A stretch of DNA of 64,000 nucleotides from Megalonaias nervosa (GCA_016617855.1 JAECUM010011119.1:1-64000); one strand, 5' to 3'; counted from the first letter of the stretch, positions 40,545 through 55,457 are shown. The notes: generated by a model from the letters alone, not told the origin. Translations and numbers: made by a program.

Positions 40545-41118
40545 TGCTTGTCCGGGTTTTTGGGACAGCAGGTGGGGTGTGTCCTGGACTGTCCCTTACC
40601 ATATTTCGATCAACACCCATATGCCAGGGTCATGGTAGAAAATCTTAGCTCAGCACTGGCTTGCCAAGTTCAGGATTCCACCCAGGTATTGCTAGTATAT
40701 TTTCCTAGCACCTGTTTGATGTTCCCAGCGTAGGTGCTTGTGTGTGTGCGGGGAGGGGGTTTGTAGGGCAGCAGGTAGAGCCTCCTGGACTGCCCCTTGC
40801 TTTGATGCTTGTCGGTAGAGGGGAGGGGGTTTGTGGGGCAGCAGGTAGAGCATCCTGGTCTGCCCCTTGCTTTGATGCTTGTCGGCAAATTTGAGAGTTA
40901 TGGGGCAGCAGGTAGAGCTTCCTGAACTGTCCCGTGCTTTGATGCTTGTCCAAAAAAAAAAAAAGAAGGGGGAAAGAAAGAAGGGGGAGAGGGGTTTGTG
41001 GGGCAGCAGGTAGAGCTTCCTGGACTACCCCTTGCTTTGATGCTTGTCGGCAAATTTGAAAGTTGTGGGGCAGCAGGTAGAGCTTCCTAGACTGCACCTT
41101 ATTTGCTTGTCTGGCAAA
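40545..41118. repeat. Tandem repeat (GGGCAGCAGGTAGAGC family)
   Basis: About six units of roughly 60-110 bp share GGGCAGCAGGTAGAGC(T/C)TCC, GACTGCCCCTTGCTTTGATG and CTTGTC. Length varies because of inserted G- and A-rich linkers. Open frames here are repeat artefacts. Confidence 0.85.
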
Positions 41119-41264
41119 TTTGATTGAATAGTTATATCTTTTCTTTATTGGCAAATTAAAAATTTGTTTGGCATATTTGATGGTTTCATCTTTTCCCTGA
41201 TGACAGTTGGAAAGTTATTCTTAAACTTTCCTCTGTTTATCTTCAGTCTCCCCTTTTCTGTTCA

Positions 41265-41400
41265 TGGCCGTTTGAGTTTTCTTCTGTATTGAGTCTTCTT
41301 TATTATCTTCTTCTGTTCTCTTTCCTCTTCTGTTCATGGCTGTTTGAATTTTCTTCTGTATTGAGTCTTCTTTATGATGTTCTTCTGTTCTGCTCTTCCT
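41265..41400. repeat. Two-copy tandem repeat, about 75 bp
   Basis: CTGTTCATGGC(C/T)GTTTGA(G/A)TTTTC and the following TTCTGTATTGAGTCTTCTTTAT occur twice in tandem. On the minus strand they encode a repeated EDSIQKK.QTAMNR peptide within a short open frame, which I regard as non-genic. Confidence 0.7.
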
Positions 41401-41655
41401 GAAGGAAGGTGTCTTTATTTCCTGATAATGTGTTTCCTTTTGTTGAAGAAGTCGGTTTGTCATGTCTGTCTGTCTGTCTTTTTTTTTTAAAATTAAATTA
41501 AATTATTAAATTCAATTAATGCAAGAAATGAAATAACTAGATTATAGGTTAAATTAATTTCGATTAATCTTGATAATTAGATTAGATTAAATTAGATCAG
41601 TTCAATTTAATTAAGTTAAATAAGAGGAAGTAGCTTTAATTAATGAAAGTAATTA

Positions 41656-41686
<31 letters not shown>

Positions 41687-41849
41687 TTTTTTTTAAACAA
41701 TCAAAAGAGAAAAGTACGAATTAAATAGCAATGTTAGCGTTAATCATCCTAATAGTTTTGTATAGTTATTATGCTGATTAAATAATTATTTGAAATTAAT
41801 ATAATGAAATATCTTTCATTATGTATAGTGGAGTATGATTTTAATGTTA

Positions 41850-43420
41850 TAAACTTGGCGTGGGTAAAATTGCTATGTGTGTAGGTTCATTTTGATTGGT
41901 TGTCATTTTGTTATGTTTCAATCCTTGGCCTCTATCCATTGTGTTAAATTGCAACTCAAGGAGAAGTGCGCCTAAATTTCAACCAATCGTCGTCGTCCTC
42001 ACAAAACTTCCCATACTAATCAAGGGTCTCCGAACTGTAACACGCTGCTATAAGCGACGCGGCATCACTTAATGGATTATTGACACTATGAGATAATAAT
42101 AATGAATTTATTCTGAAATAAAGTGGGTACAGTCCCAAGTTTATTAAGTATGTAGAAGATAATTCGTACACTCGTCTCAACATTATATAATAGTTTTAAT
42201 ACTTAGAACTAGCATATTTATTTAGAAATTGAGTGTGATTGATATTGTTATTGTTATGATTTAGCAGACGACAGTGTCATCAAGGAACGCGCGCCTAGAA
42301 TTTATCAAAAATAAAGATATTGGCACATCCTGAATTGTATTTTATCATCCTAAGCATGTTTCTTACTATTTTCTTAATACTATATATTGATTTAATTCTT
42401 TAATATAGTAGAGTGTAAACTTTTAAGGTTATGCTCTTAGCGTATGCTAGACTGCTATGTAGTCAGGTTCATTTTGATTGGTTGTCATTTTGTTTATATT
42501 TCAATCCTTTTATTTCAATCCGTTGTGTTGGATTGTAAGTACAGGGAAAGCGTGCCTAATTTCAACCAATCCACGTCGTCCACACAAAACTTCCTATACT
42601 AATCTAGTGTCTCTGATCTGTAACACGGTTCTATAAGTGATGCGGCACCACTTATGAATTTTAACACTATGAGATAGCAGTAATCAATTTATTCTTAAAT
42701 TAAAGTATTTATCTATCCCAAATTTAGTATTCATGTGAGACATATTTCTTACAATCATGTAAACATTGTATATTAATCTAATTCCTTGAAACTAGCATTT
42801 TTATGTATTACTTGAGTGGAATTATTATTGTTATTGTTATGATTAAGCAGACGACAGTGACAACAAGGAACGCGCTCCTAGAAATTTACCAAAAATAAAG
42901 ATATTGCCAGTTCCCAACTTTAATTTATCATCCTAACATCTTCTTACATTCATGTTAACATTGTATATTAATTTACTCCTTTTAAAACTAACGTGTTTAA
43001 TTAGAACTTAGGTGCCAATATTATTGTTATTGTTATGATTAAGCAGACGACAGTGTCAACAAGGAACGTGCACCTAGAAATTTACTAGAAATAGAGATTG
43101 GCATATCATAAATTTAATTTGTCATCCTAAACATATTTCATAGCGTCATCTTAACAGATTGTACAAGTTCAATCCTTAAAGTGTTATATTTTATTCATAA
43201 TTATAGTATTACTGTTATTGTTATGATTATTGGCACGTTTAACTTAGAACTTCCAACCCTCTTCAAACCATAAATATTAATACACTCACTCCAAACAAAA
43301 ACAGCAGTTTATATTTCCCGCAGTTAGTAACTCTATTTAAAGGCAGTCGACTGCATCGAAAGATATGTCCATAGCTCTACCTTCGGTAGCAGACGACAAT
43401 GTCAATACCTACTAAATGTA
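41850..43420. repeat. Satellite-like array, ~583 bp units plus a ~196 bp partial unit
   Basis: GGTTCATTTTGATTGGTTGTC starts at 41884 and again at 42466 (582 bp apart). GCAGACGACAGTG occurs at 42264 and 42847 (583 bp apart), then again at 43043 (196 bp). A further degenerate GCAGACGACAATG lies near 43390. The units also share a TATAAG(C/T)GA(C/T)GCGGCA(T/C)CACTTA block. No gene is visible. Confidence 0.75.
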
Positions 43421-43429
43421 ATATCATAT

Positions 43430-45555
43430 AAACTATATTGAATTAGAAAGGTTATGACGTTAAGAAGTAGGTGTTTAAATGAATAAATAATGAAATAATC
43501 AAGATTTATATGTTAAAATATTCCTTACCCTGTACAAAGAATATAATATATATAGTCCGTTCGGTTATGTCCATTATCCTGATTCCCTGTTTCCATGAAT
43601 CTCAATTATAGGAATAACTGATTATAAATCCAGTGTATGTATCCAATTTATCATTGTTATACACTCTTTGATCTTTCCTGAAGTCCTCTTCCTATCTTTT
43701 GGGTCTGACATGCGGCATGCCACGTGGGTGTGGGAGCAACAAGAAACACGTCTTTCCTCTTCAGCAGTTAACACACGGCCAAATCCATGGTCATCTGTTC
43801 AGGAGGAATAATTACAACATGATTTGCTAGATGGTCACTATGGTAGTCGTACTGGTTGTCGTAGGTTTACATTTAGGACCAACTGTGCTTCTAGATGAAA
43901 CTGTGTATTATTACCTTCCTCAAAGTACATGTAGTTCAAAAGGAGTAGCAATAATAAAATTGGTATCAACAGATGGCAGGCAGGCAACAGATCATTGTCA
44001 CATGAGCTTTTGTCATTCAACAGTAGAGCTACAATATGAAAGTCAGTATAATTTCCTTTTTTATCAGTTCAAGATTTAAATGAGTACTTCATTCAAGCTG
44101 TGCATGTACATACTGATCACATCGATATTTGTAAACGTATAATGGGATTACTTCCCTTAGATCTGATTCCATATATGGATTACCTCCCTTTGATCAGATA
44201 CAGCACATGTGAAATAAAGAGATGCCAATTTATTTGTCTATTTAAGCTAGAGATTACAGTCCTCTAATACATTCTGCTAGTATATAAAGTAGAACTTCAA
44301 TTATCTGTCACCCTGTTAACCGTCAGGGCATTGTATGTCAAAATATTAAAAACATATACATGTACATATGTAGATATTAGGATTTTTTGATGACCCTGTC
44401 TATTGTAATATATTTTTGATGTACATCTTCTATTATCAGTCTATTCTCATATCCGTCATGGTCTTGGTCCTGCACCCTGACAGATAATCAAAGTTCTACT
44501 GTATGATGTAAACCATGTGCTGTTATCGGTACTGTCTGTACCTCAGCTTATACAGATCTGAAACAAATTTACCTTTGAAATGAACACAATGCAAATACAA
44601 TGCAGAATGAATGCAAACAAAATGATCAAATTCAAAACAGAATACAGAATGATGATGATGATAACCAAAAATGGAAGATGCTGCTGGTAAATTTCCAAGG
44701 TCGAAAGTCATTTCACATGATCTGAGTCTTACACTGACGGACAGCTTTACATTCCTGACATGCTGTGACATTGTTTTTGTTGAGGTATTTTAATTTGAAT
44801 AAAACAAACTGAGAAATAAATCTGCTGACAGATACTCTGAAATGATATTTATGTTAAAGTTGTGCTTGTATCTCATTGATTTCATTCTATTCTGCCTTTT
44901 GCATTCAGTTCACTTCCTGTTTTATTAAAGCACATTATTAATAACACAGCATATGAAAGCAATAGTTATCTCCTCTTGAAAATGGAAAATCTGACTTGAG
45001 TAAATGCAAAAGCAGTATGCATTTCTGGCACTGTAAATGAAAAAATAATGAGATGACAGCTAAAATGCAAACACGAATGAAATGCAAAGAAATTAATTCT
45101 GAATGCAAGTTCCATACAAGCATACATAGTTTTCCAATTCAAACCAGAAGGTGGCACAATTTGGATATACATCTACATGTATGTATCTGGAAGAAATTGT
45201 GGCACATATATTTTTTACAGGACAGTGTAGATGAATTTCGCTATCCTTTTTAATGTCAGCATTTTGCTTAAATAAGAAGACTGTATAAGTAAGAAATATC
45301 TCTAAAATGTTAAATCTAACGAGCTGTTAAATAACACAAATGTTGCTGTATAGATTAGATTTAGCAAATTTATAGAATGATTTTTCAATCATACTGTTTC
45401 CATTTAAACTCAAAATAGTTAAGGCTATTACCATTTATTTTTTCACATATGTCCAAAATATTGATTCTGTCTCTCTCTCTCCCCCCCCCCCGTTCCTTTC
45501 CTATCCATTATACTTCCACCATTGCTAATTTGCATTTGTACTGAATCTCTTGTGT
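43430..45555. other. Gene-free spacer
   Basis: Anonymous AT-rich DNA without supported genes. The small frames at 43831-44079 and 44523-44771 lack motifs and good splice context. Confidence 0.5.
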
Positions 45556-45800
45556 CTGTTGAGCCAATCTGATTAAAATCAGAACCACACTGTTATACAT
45601 GAAGATCGTTTGGAGACTGAGCAGAGTGAATGAAGAGCGTGAATGTGTGCTGAACAATTTGATTAACTTTAAGATTTTTGAAAACTGCATTTTCATTGGC
45701 TAATTCAAAGGTCACAAGAACATGACCCCTAAGCTGTTGTCGTCAGATCATCACATAGGACAGCGGAGATCTGATTTTAATCAGATTTTTGTTGAGCCTG
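45556..45800. repeat. Short element with ATCTGATTTTAATCAGAT ends
   Basis: GTTGAGCC next to AATCTGATTAAAATCAGA occurs at 45556-45585. An inverted AGATCTGATTTTAATCAGAT with TTGTTGAGCC lies at 45767-45797. The inverted ends and a length of about 240 bp suggest a MITE. Confidence 0.45.
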
Positions 45801-47039
45801 AGTTCAAAATAATTGTCAGTTTTGTTCTGAGTGCTCTATTGTTTCTTTATATTATCTTTATATTATAATTTATTCAGGGTTTGCAAAGGACACCATAATT
45901 AATAAGAATTCATTGTTTAATGTATAGACAGAGAGAAATGGAGAAATCCTAATCCAGTGTACATTAATGCTACTTGTGTGTTCATTCTTCTGCATGTTAT
46001 TTTCACCTAATATATTTGTATATCACCATTGTATATTGATATTTATGATTAACAAGGTGAGTGAAATTTTAGAGACTTTAAACTCCTGTAATATCATTTC
46101 TGCTTTCCCCACCTCCCATTTATTTCCCCTAAAAGAACAGAAATGATTCCCAGGTAACTAGCTATATGTACAGTCATGACACTGCTGCTTGAGACCTTCC
46201 AGTTCTGATTTAACCTTGCATTCAGTATCTAGTCAGGAGAAAAATTGTACAGTGGTGTAAGGTCACTGTCATTTCCCATCACTGCATGCTGATGTGGATG
46301 TTTCAACAGAGATTTGTCTGTGTGATTATGTTATCAGTCAGGTGGTATGAACATAGTTTATGATAAGACTGGTTGTACTATCAGCCAGTGGCATGATTAT
46401 AGTAATATGACAAGACTGGTAGTGGTGAATCAGTCTCTTGCCAAACAGACAAATGGAGTAAGCACATCTACTAACAACCAACACTGGAAACTATTCACAC
46501 CATCAATCATTCTTTATTTCCTATAAGAAGAGTTCAATTTACAATGTGGGTAATAGAAAGAAATTTAACTATTTACATTGAGACATTGAGGATTACAAAT
46601 ACAGATGAGATTAATTTGAACAAAATGCAGGGCCTTCCATTAGATTTGAAATTGGAGGGTGAGTTGCCAAAGTAGGTGGGGGGAGGGGAACCTTCCCCAA
46701 TGGGGATACAGGGTTTCTTTTAAACTAGTGGGGTGTAAAGTAAAAGTAGCCAGGTAAATTATCCAGCTTCCAGCTGATAAGGAAAGCCTTGAAAAAGTAC
46801 ATGAGAATCTACAATACACATAACCAGTGTACATAAATCTTAGGGACATATATCATTATAGTTTGGGTCAGTATATATATTTTTTAAATTAAATCTTATA
46901 GATTCAAAACATTTGGTGCCAGCTGTTTATCTAGTACCAATCTTTCCTATTAAAATTGTCTGATGAACTTGACTGTCAAGTAAATTTATAAGATTTGCAA
47001 GACCTGTCTTTCAATAAATATTTTCAACCAAAGGTCATG

Positions 47040-47040
<1 letters not shown>
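45800..47040. other. Gene-free spacer
   Basis: No gene, RNA or repeat family that I can name. The G-rich stretch at 46673-46690 is minor. Confidence 0.5.
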
Positions 47041-48240
<1,200 letters not shown>

Positions 48241-48244
48241 TTGT

Positions 48245-49640
48245 TTTTTAGAGCTGTTGTCTATGATGCAGGGGAGAAAATGTGTAGCTGAAGTGGGCAC
48301 AAACATAGGACCTCCCTAGCATTAGTCATTTGCTTCTTTATCATTGGTAAATGAGCCAACATTCTTGACTGGCTCTAGTGGACTTTCAGATGCAATAATT
48401 TTGGTCTATTCAGTATTTTAATTCCCCACCAATGACTTCCAAAGTTTCTGAAAGTTTGCTTTCAAATGGACAAATAAATTTAAGATTTTTACTTTCCCTA
48501 TATGATTCATCCTAAATACATGTAGATGACAAAACATGTTTTCACACAATTGTAATATGTTCCTTTCCTTGACATAATTTAGCCAAATAAAGAGCTGAAA
48601 ATGCCATTGAAAACCAACCAACCAACCAGCATTTCTTTTCAAAACACATCACATTAAGTTACAATGCCTCTTTCAGTTTTTATATGCAGTGCCATAGATG
48701 GGAAGTTATAATAAGGATATCTGCTTTCCCCATTTGAAAATTCACTTGTTCAAAGGATTTTTTAAAACCTGCCACTGCAGATATGGTAGTCATGTAATAT
48801 TACCTTTGTTCACCCATCTGTCAAGTTGAATTTTGCCATTAGGTCAATTTTTGGGTGGTAAAGTTCTATAAACACATTTATTGTTTGTAAAAATTTCAAC
48901 ACTGAAAATAGTTTTTTTTAATGTATTAAAATAGGTACCTCTATTCAAGTCATTCTTACAGTTCAGAAATGAAAAAAATTAATTGGCTTGTTTGCAAGAA
49001 GTTGCGTACAGTTGAGTGTCTTACTCAGCCAGTAGCTGTAATGGCATTTCAATGTGATACTGAGCATCACTTTTGCTTACACACAACCTCAAAGTAGGTC
49101 TCTGTTGGTTATACACAACCTCAAAGTAGGTCTGCATTAGTTACACACAACCTCAAAGTAGGTCTCTTCTTTGTATTATAAATACATCTTTCTTGCATGT
49201 ATTGTACACAGAGGTCAAACATGGATATGAAATAGGTTGTATACATACTGTACGTTTGAAACATCATGGATGATTGAAATATATTTGTAGATATACCTAA
49301 GAACTGTTTTGATCCATCCTCTTGGACATGGCTTGGAGGATGTAAATTGTAGGGCTGGTTAAAATTGGGACTGTGTTGATTTAGTATGGGACTATGTTAT
49401 TTTATTGCAGAAACTTGTTTTGAGTCTCTATTTCTTCTACAGGTGACAGAAGTGACTAGGACTGGCCTGAGCTTTTGCATTATTCATGGATGTGCATCTC
49501 ATACAGAAAATAAAATACAGAAAGAGAGGGAACTGTAGTAACTAGGCAGCTATTTTGTAATTTGATGGTAGAAAACTGGATCACAGATTGTACTTCCTAC
49601 ATTGGGTCATCAGCTACACATCCAAGATTCCAGACCATTG
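48245..49640. other. Region upstream of the PTDSS2-like start, with a 33 bp triplicate
   Basis: ACACACAACCTCAAAGTAGG is repeated three times at about 49080-49165 (33-34 bp period). A TTTCTTCTACAG acceptor-like site at 49441 could begin the exon that carries the start codon, making 49442-49653 a 5' untranslated leader. No core promoter can be assigned with confidence. Confidence 0.4.
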
Positions 49641-49653
49641 ATCAGATGTTAAA

Positions 49654-49781
49654 ATGGCAGCTGTGGGTGAAAATAAGAAGTCGGCATACCATAGGTTGCA
49701 TTCAGCAACAGCTTATGACTGGGAAGCTGACAGAAACAGGCGGAAGGATATTACTGACGATGGCACTATGACATTTTTCTG
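49654..49781 (+). CDS. PTDSS2: Phosphatidylserine synthase (PTDSS2-like), coding exon 1
   Basis: This is the first coding exon of a phosphatidylserine synthase, the ER membrane enzyme that makes phosphatidylserine by base exchange. The ATG at 49654 has a favourable context (AAAATGG) and gives MAAVGENKKSAYHRLHS, then DDGTMTFFW. It ends in TG before GTATGT, splitting a Trp codon completed by the next exon. The DDGT.TFFWRAHT junction is diagnostic for PTDSS2 rather than PTDSS1. The N-terminus is cytosolic and hydrophilic. Confidence 0.9.
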
Positions 49782-51653
49782 GTATGTTATTGTGGAAAAA
49801 ATAATCTTATAGACTAAGGATAATTTCAGATCATAATATTTCAGTGTTTTTAAATTTTCACAAACTGCAAATTTATCATTTTCACAGCATGAATTTTTTA
49901 AAAATCAGATAGATTTGAAGTGGGCTTATGTGTCAGATTTTCATTGCTGGACTGGTTTTTGACTGATGACTGGGCACCAGTGATCAACCAGTAATGAGGC
50001 TTCAAGCACTGGTCACTAGGGTTTTGATTATCAGTAAGGGAGGGGGGACATGGATTGGGTCAGTACACCCCCACCACCAGAAAACTCCCATTTTTATGTT
50101 ACTGTTTAATCCCTATTGGGATTGGGAGTTGGGTTGTACTGGAATAGGGATCATATTAACATCTCTTTTTGTATGTTCCTATTCAGTCCCTACAGGATGG
50201 GGGAACCCTCCTCTACTTGCCCACCCCCTCTGAACATCATGGATGTGCCTGCCTTGTTTTCAAGTTTAGGTGGATGTGACATTCCATGGACTTACTTCCT
50301 CCAACATTGTCCAGCAAAAAGAGGGGAATGTTGCTCACCTTCAAGATGGTTGAGAAGGGATCAGTGATCCAATATACCTAGGAGGAAACCTACTGGAGTT
50401 AGCCCCATCATCCCCTGAGAGGGGTTATTGGATGACAGAAACCCCATTTCAGTGTTTCCTCTCTCAATAGAGAAATACTGGGAAGACCAGTCTTGTTTTG
50501 CCATGGGAGCTGGCTCAGGCTGATAATGTCCTTTCCATCATGGTGGACTTGAATGAGTTCTTAGAGGATCCAGTGGCAACAGTGTCTCCAATTCCATTGG
50601 GTTCCCCTGCTCCTTCTCTTGTACAATCAGGTGCTGGAGGAGGAGGAAGCTTTGATATTTGATAAGGTGATGAAGTTTACAGCCTCTTCCCCCCTACAAA
50701 CTCGTGTCCTGAGCCTGTAGAGGCTTTGCAGGGCTTCCTTTCATTCTGATCTTCTGGTATAAATGCAGTCTATTGTGTGATATGTGAATGAAAACAGAGA
50801 ATGTAAAAAAATTAGTTTTATACTTCACTATAGTACCTCACCTTGCAGTTGTTGATATTATCATAGAATCTAAGCTATATTGTACACAAAATCCCAGTGT
50901 ACTTGGAATTGACATGAAATTTACATGATTATTGTCAACAGAACTTTCTAAAAAAACAGGTAAAGGGTGGTATTAATGATTTTTCCCTTGCATTTTCATA
51001 CAAGTTTTTGTTTACTCTGCCACTTATTTTTCAGTTTGCTATCTTCCCCTATTTAATCATGTATGATTTACATACTATTTGAATAGGAACATGCTATGAA
51101 TTTTCTTTCATTCCAAAAGTAATCTTTAACCCAGTCAAACTTTAGAAGTAAAACCTTGCAATGTAGTTGTTTCCAATAACAAATTTAAGCTTAATTTTGA
51201 TGTTTATGTGAATTATATTCAGTTCCTTGGAATGCACAGAGAAGGAGGAAAATGCACTTAGTGATGTTAAAGAAATGCCTCTCAGATGCTAGTACATTTT
51301 CAAGTTATTCTTTTTTCTCCTTCTACGTACAATCAACTCTCACTTTCTCTCTGCTGCTAAAACCGATGCTTCTTACATTCTGAGTATAGTTTTGGTTAAG
51401 TTTTTGAACATTTCAGAAACGTCACCCACTTGGCACAGACAGAATGCCATCAGACAACTCCATAGGTTGTCAGATAATGGTAATAAGCTTTTCAGGATAG
51501 AGTTTCATACTTGATATTTCTGATTACTGTAATTACACTGATGGCATGAATAGAGTGACTTTAAAGTTAGACAGTTAAACCAGTTATTGAATGGATGGTC
51601 ATTAGCCATTTGCGATAACTGTAGTAACATAACAACTCATTTCTTTTTTTCAG
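49782..51653 (+). other. PTDSS2-like intron 1
   Basis: The intron runs from GTATGT to a TTCTTTTTTTCAG acceptor. The interval 49990-50760 is less AT-rich with several short open frames (49994-50367) but no recognisable domain. It may hold an old insertion. Confidence 0.8.
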
Positions 51654-51755
51654 GCGAGCGCACACAATTACAGTTTTGCTCATATTCAGCTGCATTTTGG
51701 TATATGTTGCAATCTTTGAGGTACCATCCCCTGACAATGATTACAACATGAAACG
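51654..51755 (+). CDS. PTDSS2: Phosphatidylserine synthase (PTDSS2-like), coding exon 2
   Basis: This is a 102 bp exon between CAG and GTATGG. It encodes RAHTITVLLIFSCILVYVA followed by IFEVPSPDNDYNMKR. The first part is the opening transmembrane helix of the enzyme. The phase matches exon 1 (split Trp) and exon 3 (split Arg), so the three form one continuous frame. Confidence 0.9.
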
Positions 51756-52647
51756 GTATGGTCTTACAATAAAATTGTGTTTTGACTTCTTATCCCCAAA
51801 CTATTTTAGAAAGTGTTAGTGATTTTCATACCTTCCTTCTGTTGGTCAGTCTAGGTATCCATCTGTCTGTTACCTCATGTCCTAAACAACTGTGTGGAAT
51901 TTTGTGAATCTGTGTAATGTTTTCCCTGTGGTGACCATCTGCAAGAGGGGTGTCATTCTCAGATCCTGTCCCAGGGATCCCTGGGAGGGGTCAAAGGTCA
52001 GATGCACAGAAATTACAGTTACATTTCAATTTTGTAAAATATTTTGTACTTAAACTTTATATAGGCAATCATAGCAGAAGACATGAATCTTATATATCAT
52101 AGATTTTGCATTATGACTGTTGTATCTGTTGTAGGAAAGGGGTGAGTACCAGGTGGTTGGGTGGGTAAGAGTTGTTTGGAATACAGGGATCATACTTTTT
52201 TTCTGGTTTCACCGTTTGCCAGATCCTGATGGGGGTTACTGAAGCCCAAGTCTGAATGGGTATGGGTTTCAACAGACCTGAGGGATTTGACAAAAATTGT
52301 TACCAGGAAAAACAAGTCTGATCAATATTCTTACATAAAAATGAAAAAAAAAAACTTTAAAATTTCAGATGCAATTTAAAGTTTTCTTAGTGAAGTCATC
52401 CATTTGGTACACTGGCTTTACTTAATCCTTACCAGAGACTGTGCATGCTCATAAACAGCTGATATAAAATAGTCAGTGTGCATGGGTGTCTCACAAGAGA
52501 GCCAACTTTCTGAATAAGAAAGCAACTACCAGATGATTGGCAGGTAAATACATTAAATTATTCCGATTCTGAACAGTATTTTGATACATAAATGTGGATG
52601 CACGCTGGATACTGTGTAATAGATGAGTTGAAAGTCTACTTTGAGTA

Positions 52648-54299
52648 CCATATTTACTGTATATGTTGGGACACCATAAATTAATTTTAAAAGTAATTTT
52701 TTTGTGCACTGTATGTTCTGGGACACATCTTTTTTTTCAAGTCGTAAGTTGTGGGACACCTTTTAAATCATTTGAAAATTACATGTTGGAAAATGCACTC
52801 CAACTGAAATTTAAAAAAAATAAATCTAATACTATGTACTTGAGATAAAACTCTTTAATCCACTGCAGCAGCATCTTGTCAACACAACCGTTCTCCTGCA
52901 CACACACAATCCATTCTTTCGGTGCATGAATATTTTTTAGCTTTCTCATACCACGAAATATTTTTATAGGCAACACATCACCTGAAGCAAAAACTACAAG
53001 GACTAAAGTCAGATTTGTTTAAATCTGCACGAGTCTAATTCTCACACTTTTGACCCCCATCTTATCGTCAGTCCATCCAGGAATGCAATCAAAGTACAGT
53101 AGAATTTCATCCATGTTAATGATCATATTGTCAGCGAAATTGCCTGCTTCTCTTCAGGCCTTAAGGAATTCATCACATGATTTTATTTTCTCCAGATCTC
53201 CTGGGCAACACTGGGTTATCGATGTCCGTGCACAAAGCACTATATTTTGTCACTTTAAAAATTGTTCCATTGTTTCAATTTATTTTCAAAATTACCATGA
53301 ATACCAGTAAAAAAGAACCAAAGTAGCTTCCATATCTCAGCTGTCTTTGTATATTAAAAAAAAAATAAAATATCTGCACACTTAAAAGAATCCATAGTCA
53401 GCTTCCAAGGTCAGCTTGCTTTGCAATAAAATAACCTTTGTATTGGTATCCTTAAAAATAAAGAAACAAAAGTAACCAAAGTCAGCTTCTGAGGTCGGCT
53501 TTCTTTGTAATAAAATAACCTTTGTCTTTGATGTCCTGTTGGTAAGTTCAAAGAAGGAGTTTACTGCTCGCTGCCAGTTGTGTTTATTCACCACCCAGGC
53601 TTCTATGTGCTTGACATCTGTAGTAATAATTAATACAAAGGAACAATGATGTCTGCGGGTAAATAGTAATGATACTTTTGTAACCCATGCTGGCAAAAAG
53701 ATTGCCACTTACACTCCAGTGAATATGTTTTCAAATAATGATTTTTATTTGTAGACCTGGATAATAATTCAATCTTGGTTATTTTGCACATAACACTATG
53801 TCATGCGTGAATGACATTTGTCTTCAAGATATCAGTTGATTATTTCTCTCTTGTTTGTGATTTTTGTTGGATCCAGTTTTCAGTCGGATAACATATTCAA
53901 ACCTTTGAGCACAACCAGACACAATTTGTTTCTCAATGTTCATGTCATTGAACAATGTGGTGTGTGTTATCGGATATAAGTGATACATGCTACAGTATGG
54001 AAGCCTATGCTACATACACGGATTTTGTGGATATATTTTATTCTTTAATGCTCATGTTGGAAAAAAAGGAATAAATGATAACAATACAAGGTTAGTTTCT
54101 TTCTTTTTATTCACAAATAAGCATTTTATCTATTTTATTACAATGTGCATGGTGGGGGAGCACAAATGCAATACAAATTTATTTTGTTTCTTAAGTCTTG
54201 GGACATATGACCTAGGTGAAAAAAAAGTTTCACAATAGGTTCTGGGACAGGAAAAAAAAAATTTATTTTATCATGTCCCAATATTTATGGTAAATATGG
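52648..54299 (-). mobile_element. Pogo/Tigger-like DNA transposon with decayed transposase
   Basis: Inverted ends are visible: CCATATTTACTGTATATGTT plus GGGACAC on the left, and the inverse (GTCCCAATATTTATGG then TAAATATGG) on the right. Each is flanked by TA, the target dinucleotide of Tc1/mariner and pogo elements. On the minus strand a DDE-type fragment reads INMDEILLYFD (about 53125), then TLVLVVFASGDVLPIKIFRG and CVQENGCVDKMLLQWIKEF. An N-terminal DNA-binding-like piece (HIEAWVVNKHNW) lies near 53590. Frames are broken, so it is inactive. Confidence 0.75.
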
Positions 54300-54457
54300 T
54301 ACATTGTTATTTCTACCACTCATATTAAATACAATGAATTAGGGCAAGAGAATACATTTTATTTTTCAACTCTGAAAATTTCTTTTGCCTGTGTAACTGG
54401 AGAGTATGACCGGAGTGCATGTTTTCAGCCAATGCACACATGATACAGAATACTGGG

Positions 54458-54712
54458 GGGCCCCGAGTGGCCGAGTGGTCTAAAGCGCTCTTCGTTACGG
54501 ATCACTACCATCTCACCTCTGTCTGCGTGGGTTCGAGTCTAGGATTCGGCGAATGTGGATATGTGAGAAAGCTTGCCAGTAGCTTCTCGTGGGTCGGTGG
54601 TTCTTTCCGGGGATTTCCGGTTTCTTCCTCCACCATTAATACTGGCCGCCATGTATAGCCTATCGTGTGCTGAAAAATGGCGTTAAGCCCCACAACAACA
54701 ACAACAACAACA
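54458..54712 (+). mobile_element. tRNA-derived SINE, family 2, copy 1
   Basis: The head GGGCCCCGAGTGGCCGAGTG followed by GTCTAAAGCGCTC, and the B box GGGTTCGAGTC, look like a tRNA with a long variable arm. The body has GTGAGAAAGCTTGCCAGTAG and CGTGGGTCGGTGGTTCTTTC, and the tail is (ACA)n. It is flanked by a perfect 13 bp target-site duplication, ACAGAATACTGGG (54445-54457 and 54713-54725). The body resembles the conserved central domain of mollusc SINEs (memory, unverified). Confidence 0.85.
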
Positions 54713-55457
54713 ACAGAATACTGGGTAATTTGTATTTTGGTGCAGCTCAAATAAAGGGTAAATAAAATGAAACACCAGGCATCAGTGCCACATGAAATTC
54801 AGTGTTGATACATTGATATGACCACATTCATATACCTTGTCCAGCAATGCTGCACAGGCATTTTATATAAGAATATGCTGTGAAAAGGGTGGGGATTTGT
54901 GATGGGAAGCCATAACATTTGTTCTAGTTCATATTTTAAGAATAAAGTTATAAATCAAAGTGTTTAAGTGATTTGTTTATGATACACTTTAAAGACAATG
55001 GTTAATAGTTACTGTATGTCAGGTCTGACTGCAAACTGCATAGACCCAGATCTACTGTTACATGTTATACTGGAAGGTCTCGATCTATGATGTTTGTTAA
55101 GGGTAATCAGTAGGAAAAAAAATAGACCCTGATCTGCTGTGAGAGTTTATGTTGTTTGCATTTGGGCTTGACTTGCACATGAGTATATATGGTGTATTTC
55201 AGTTCTTTTCTTTGTGACTGTTTCAAAGTCTGAATGGTTTTTGATCATCATATAATTCTCTAATAGCAGTGGTTTAGAATATATCTTTGGTTTATGGTTT
55301 TTTTCCATAGTTTACCTATGTTACCCATTTGTACCAATTTTTTGGATTACTGCAGAAAATCTTTCATCACAGTGATTGATATGGCCTTTAGTACATTATG
55401 TCAAAATAAATGTTTTCATTATAGATATAATTCCCTGTTTTCTTTGCACTTGCTCCA

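Noticed and set aside
41221..41463. Lys/Glu-rich 80-residue minus-strand frame
   Set aside because: Its repeated peptide reflects a 75 bp tandem duplication; there is no family match or splice context.
49994..50367. Overlapping open frames in PTDSS2 intron 1
   Set aside because: They have no domain, lie between two exons with clean splice sites, and are not needed for the enzyme frame.
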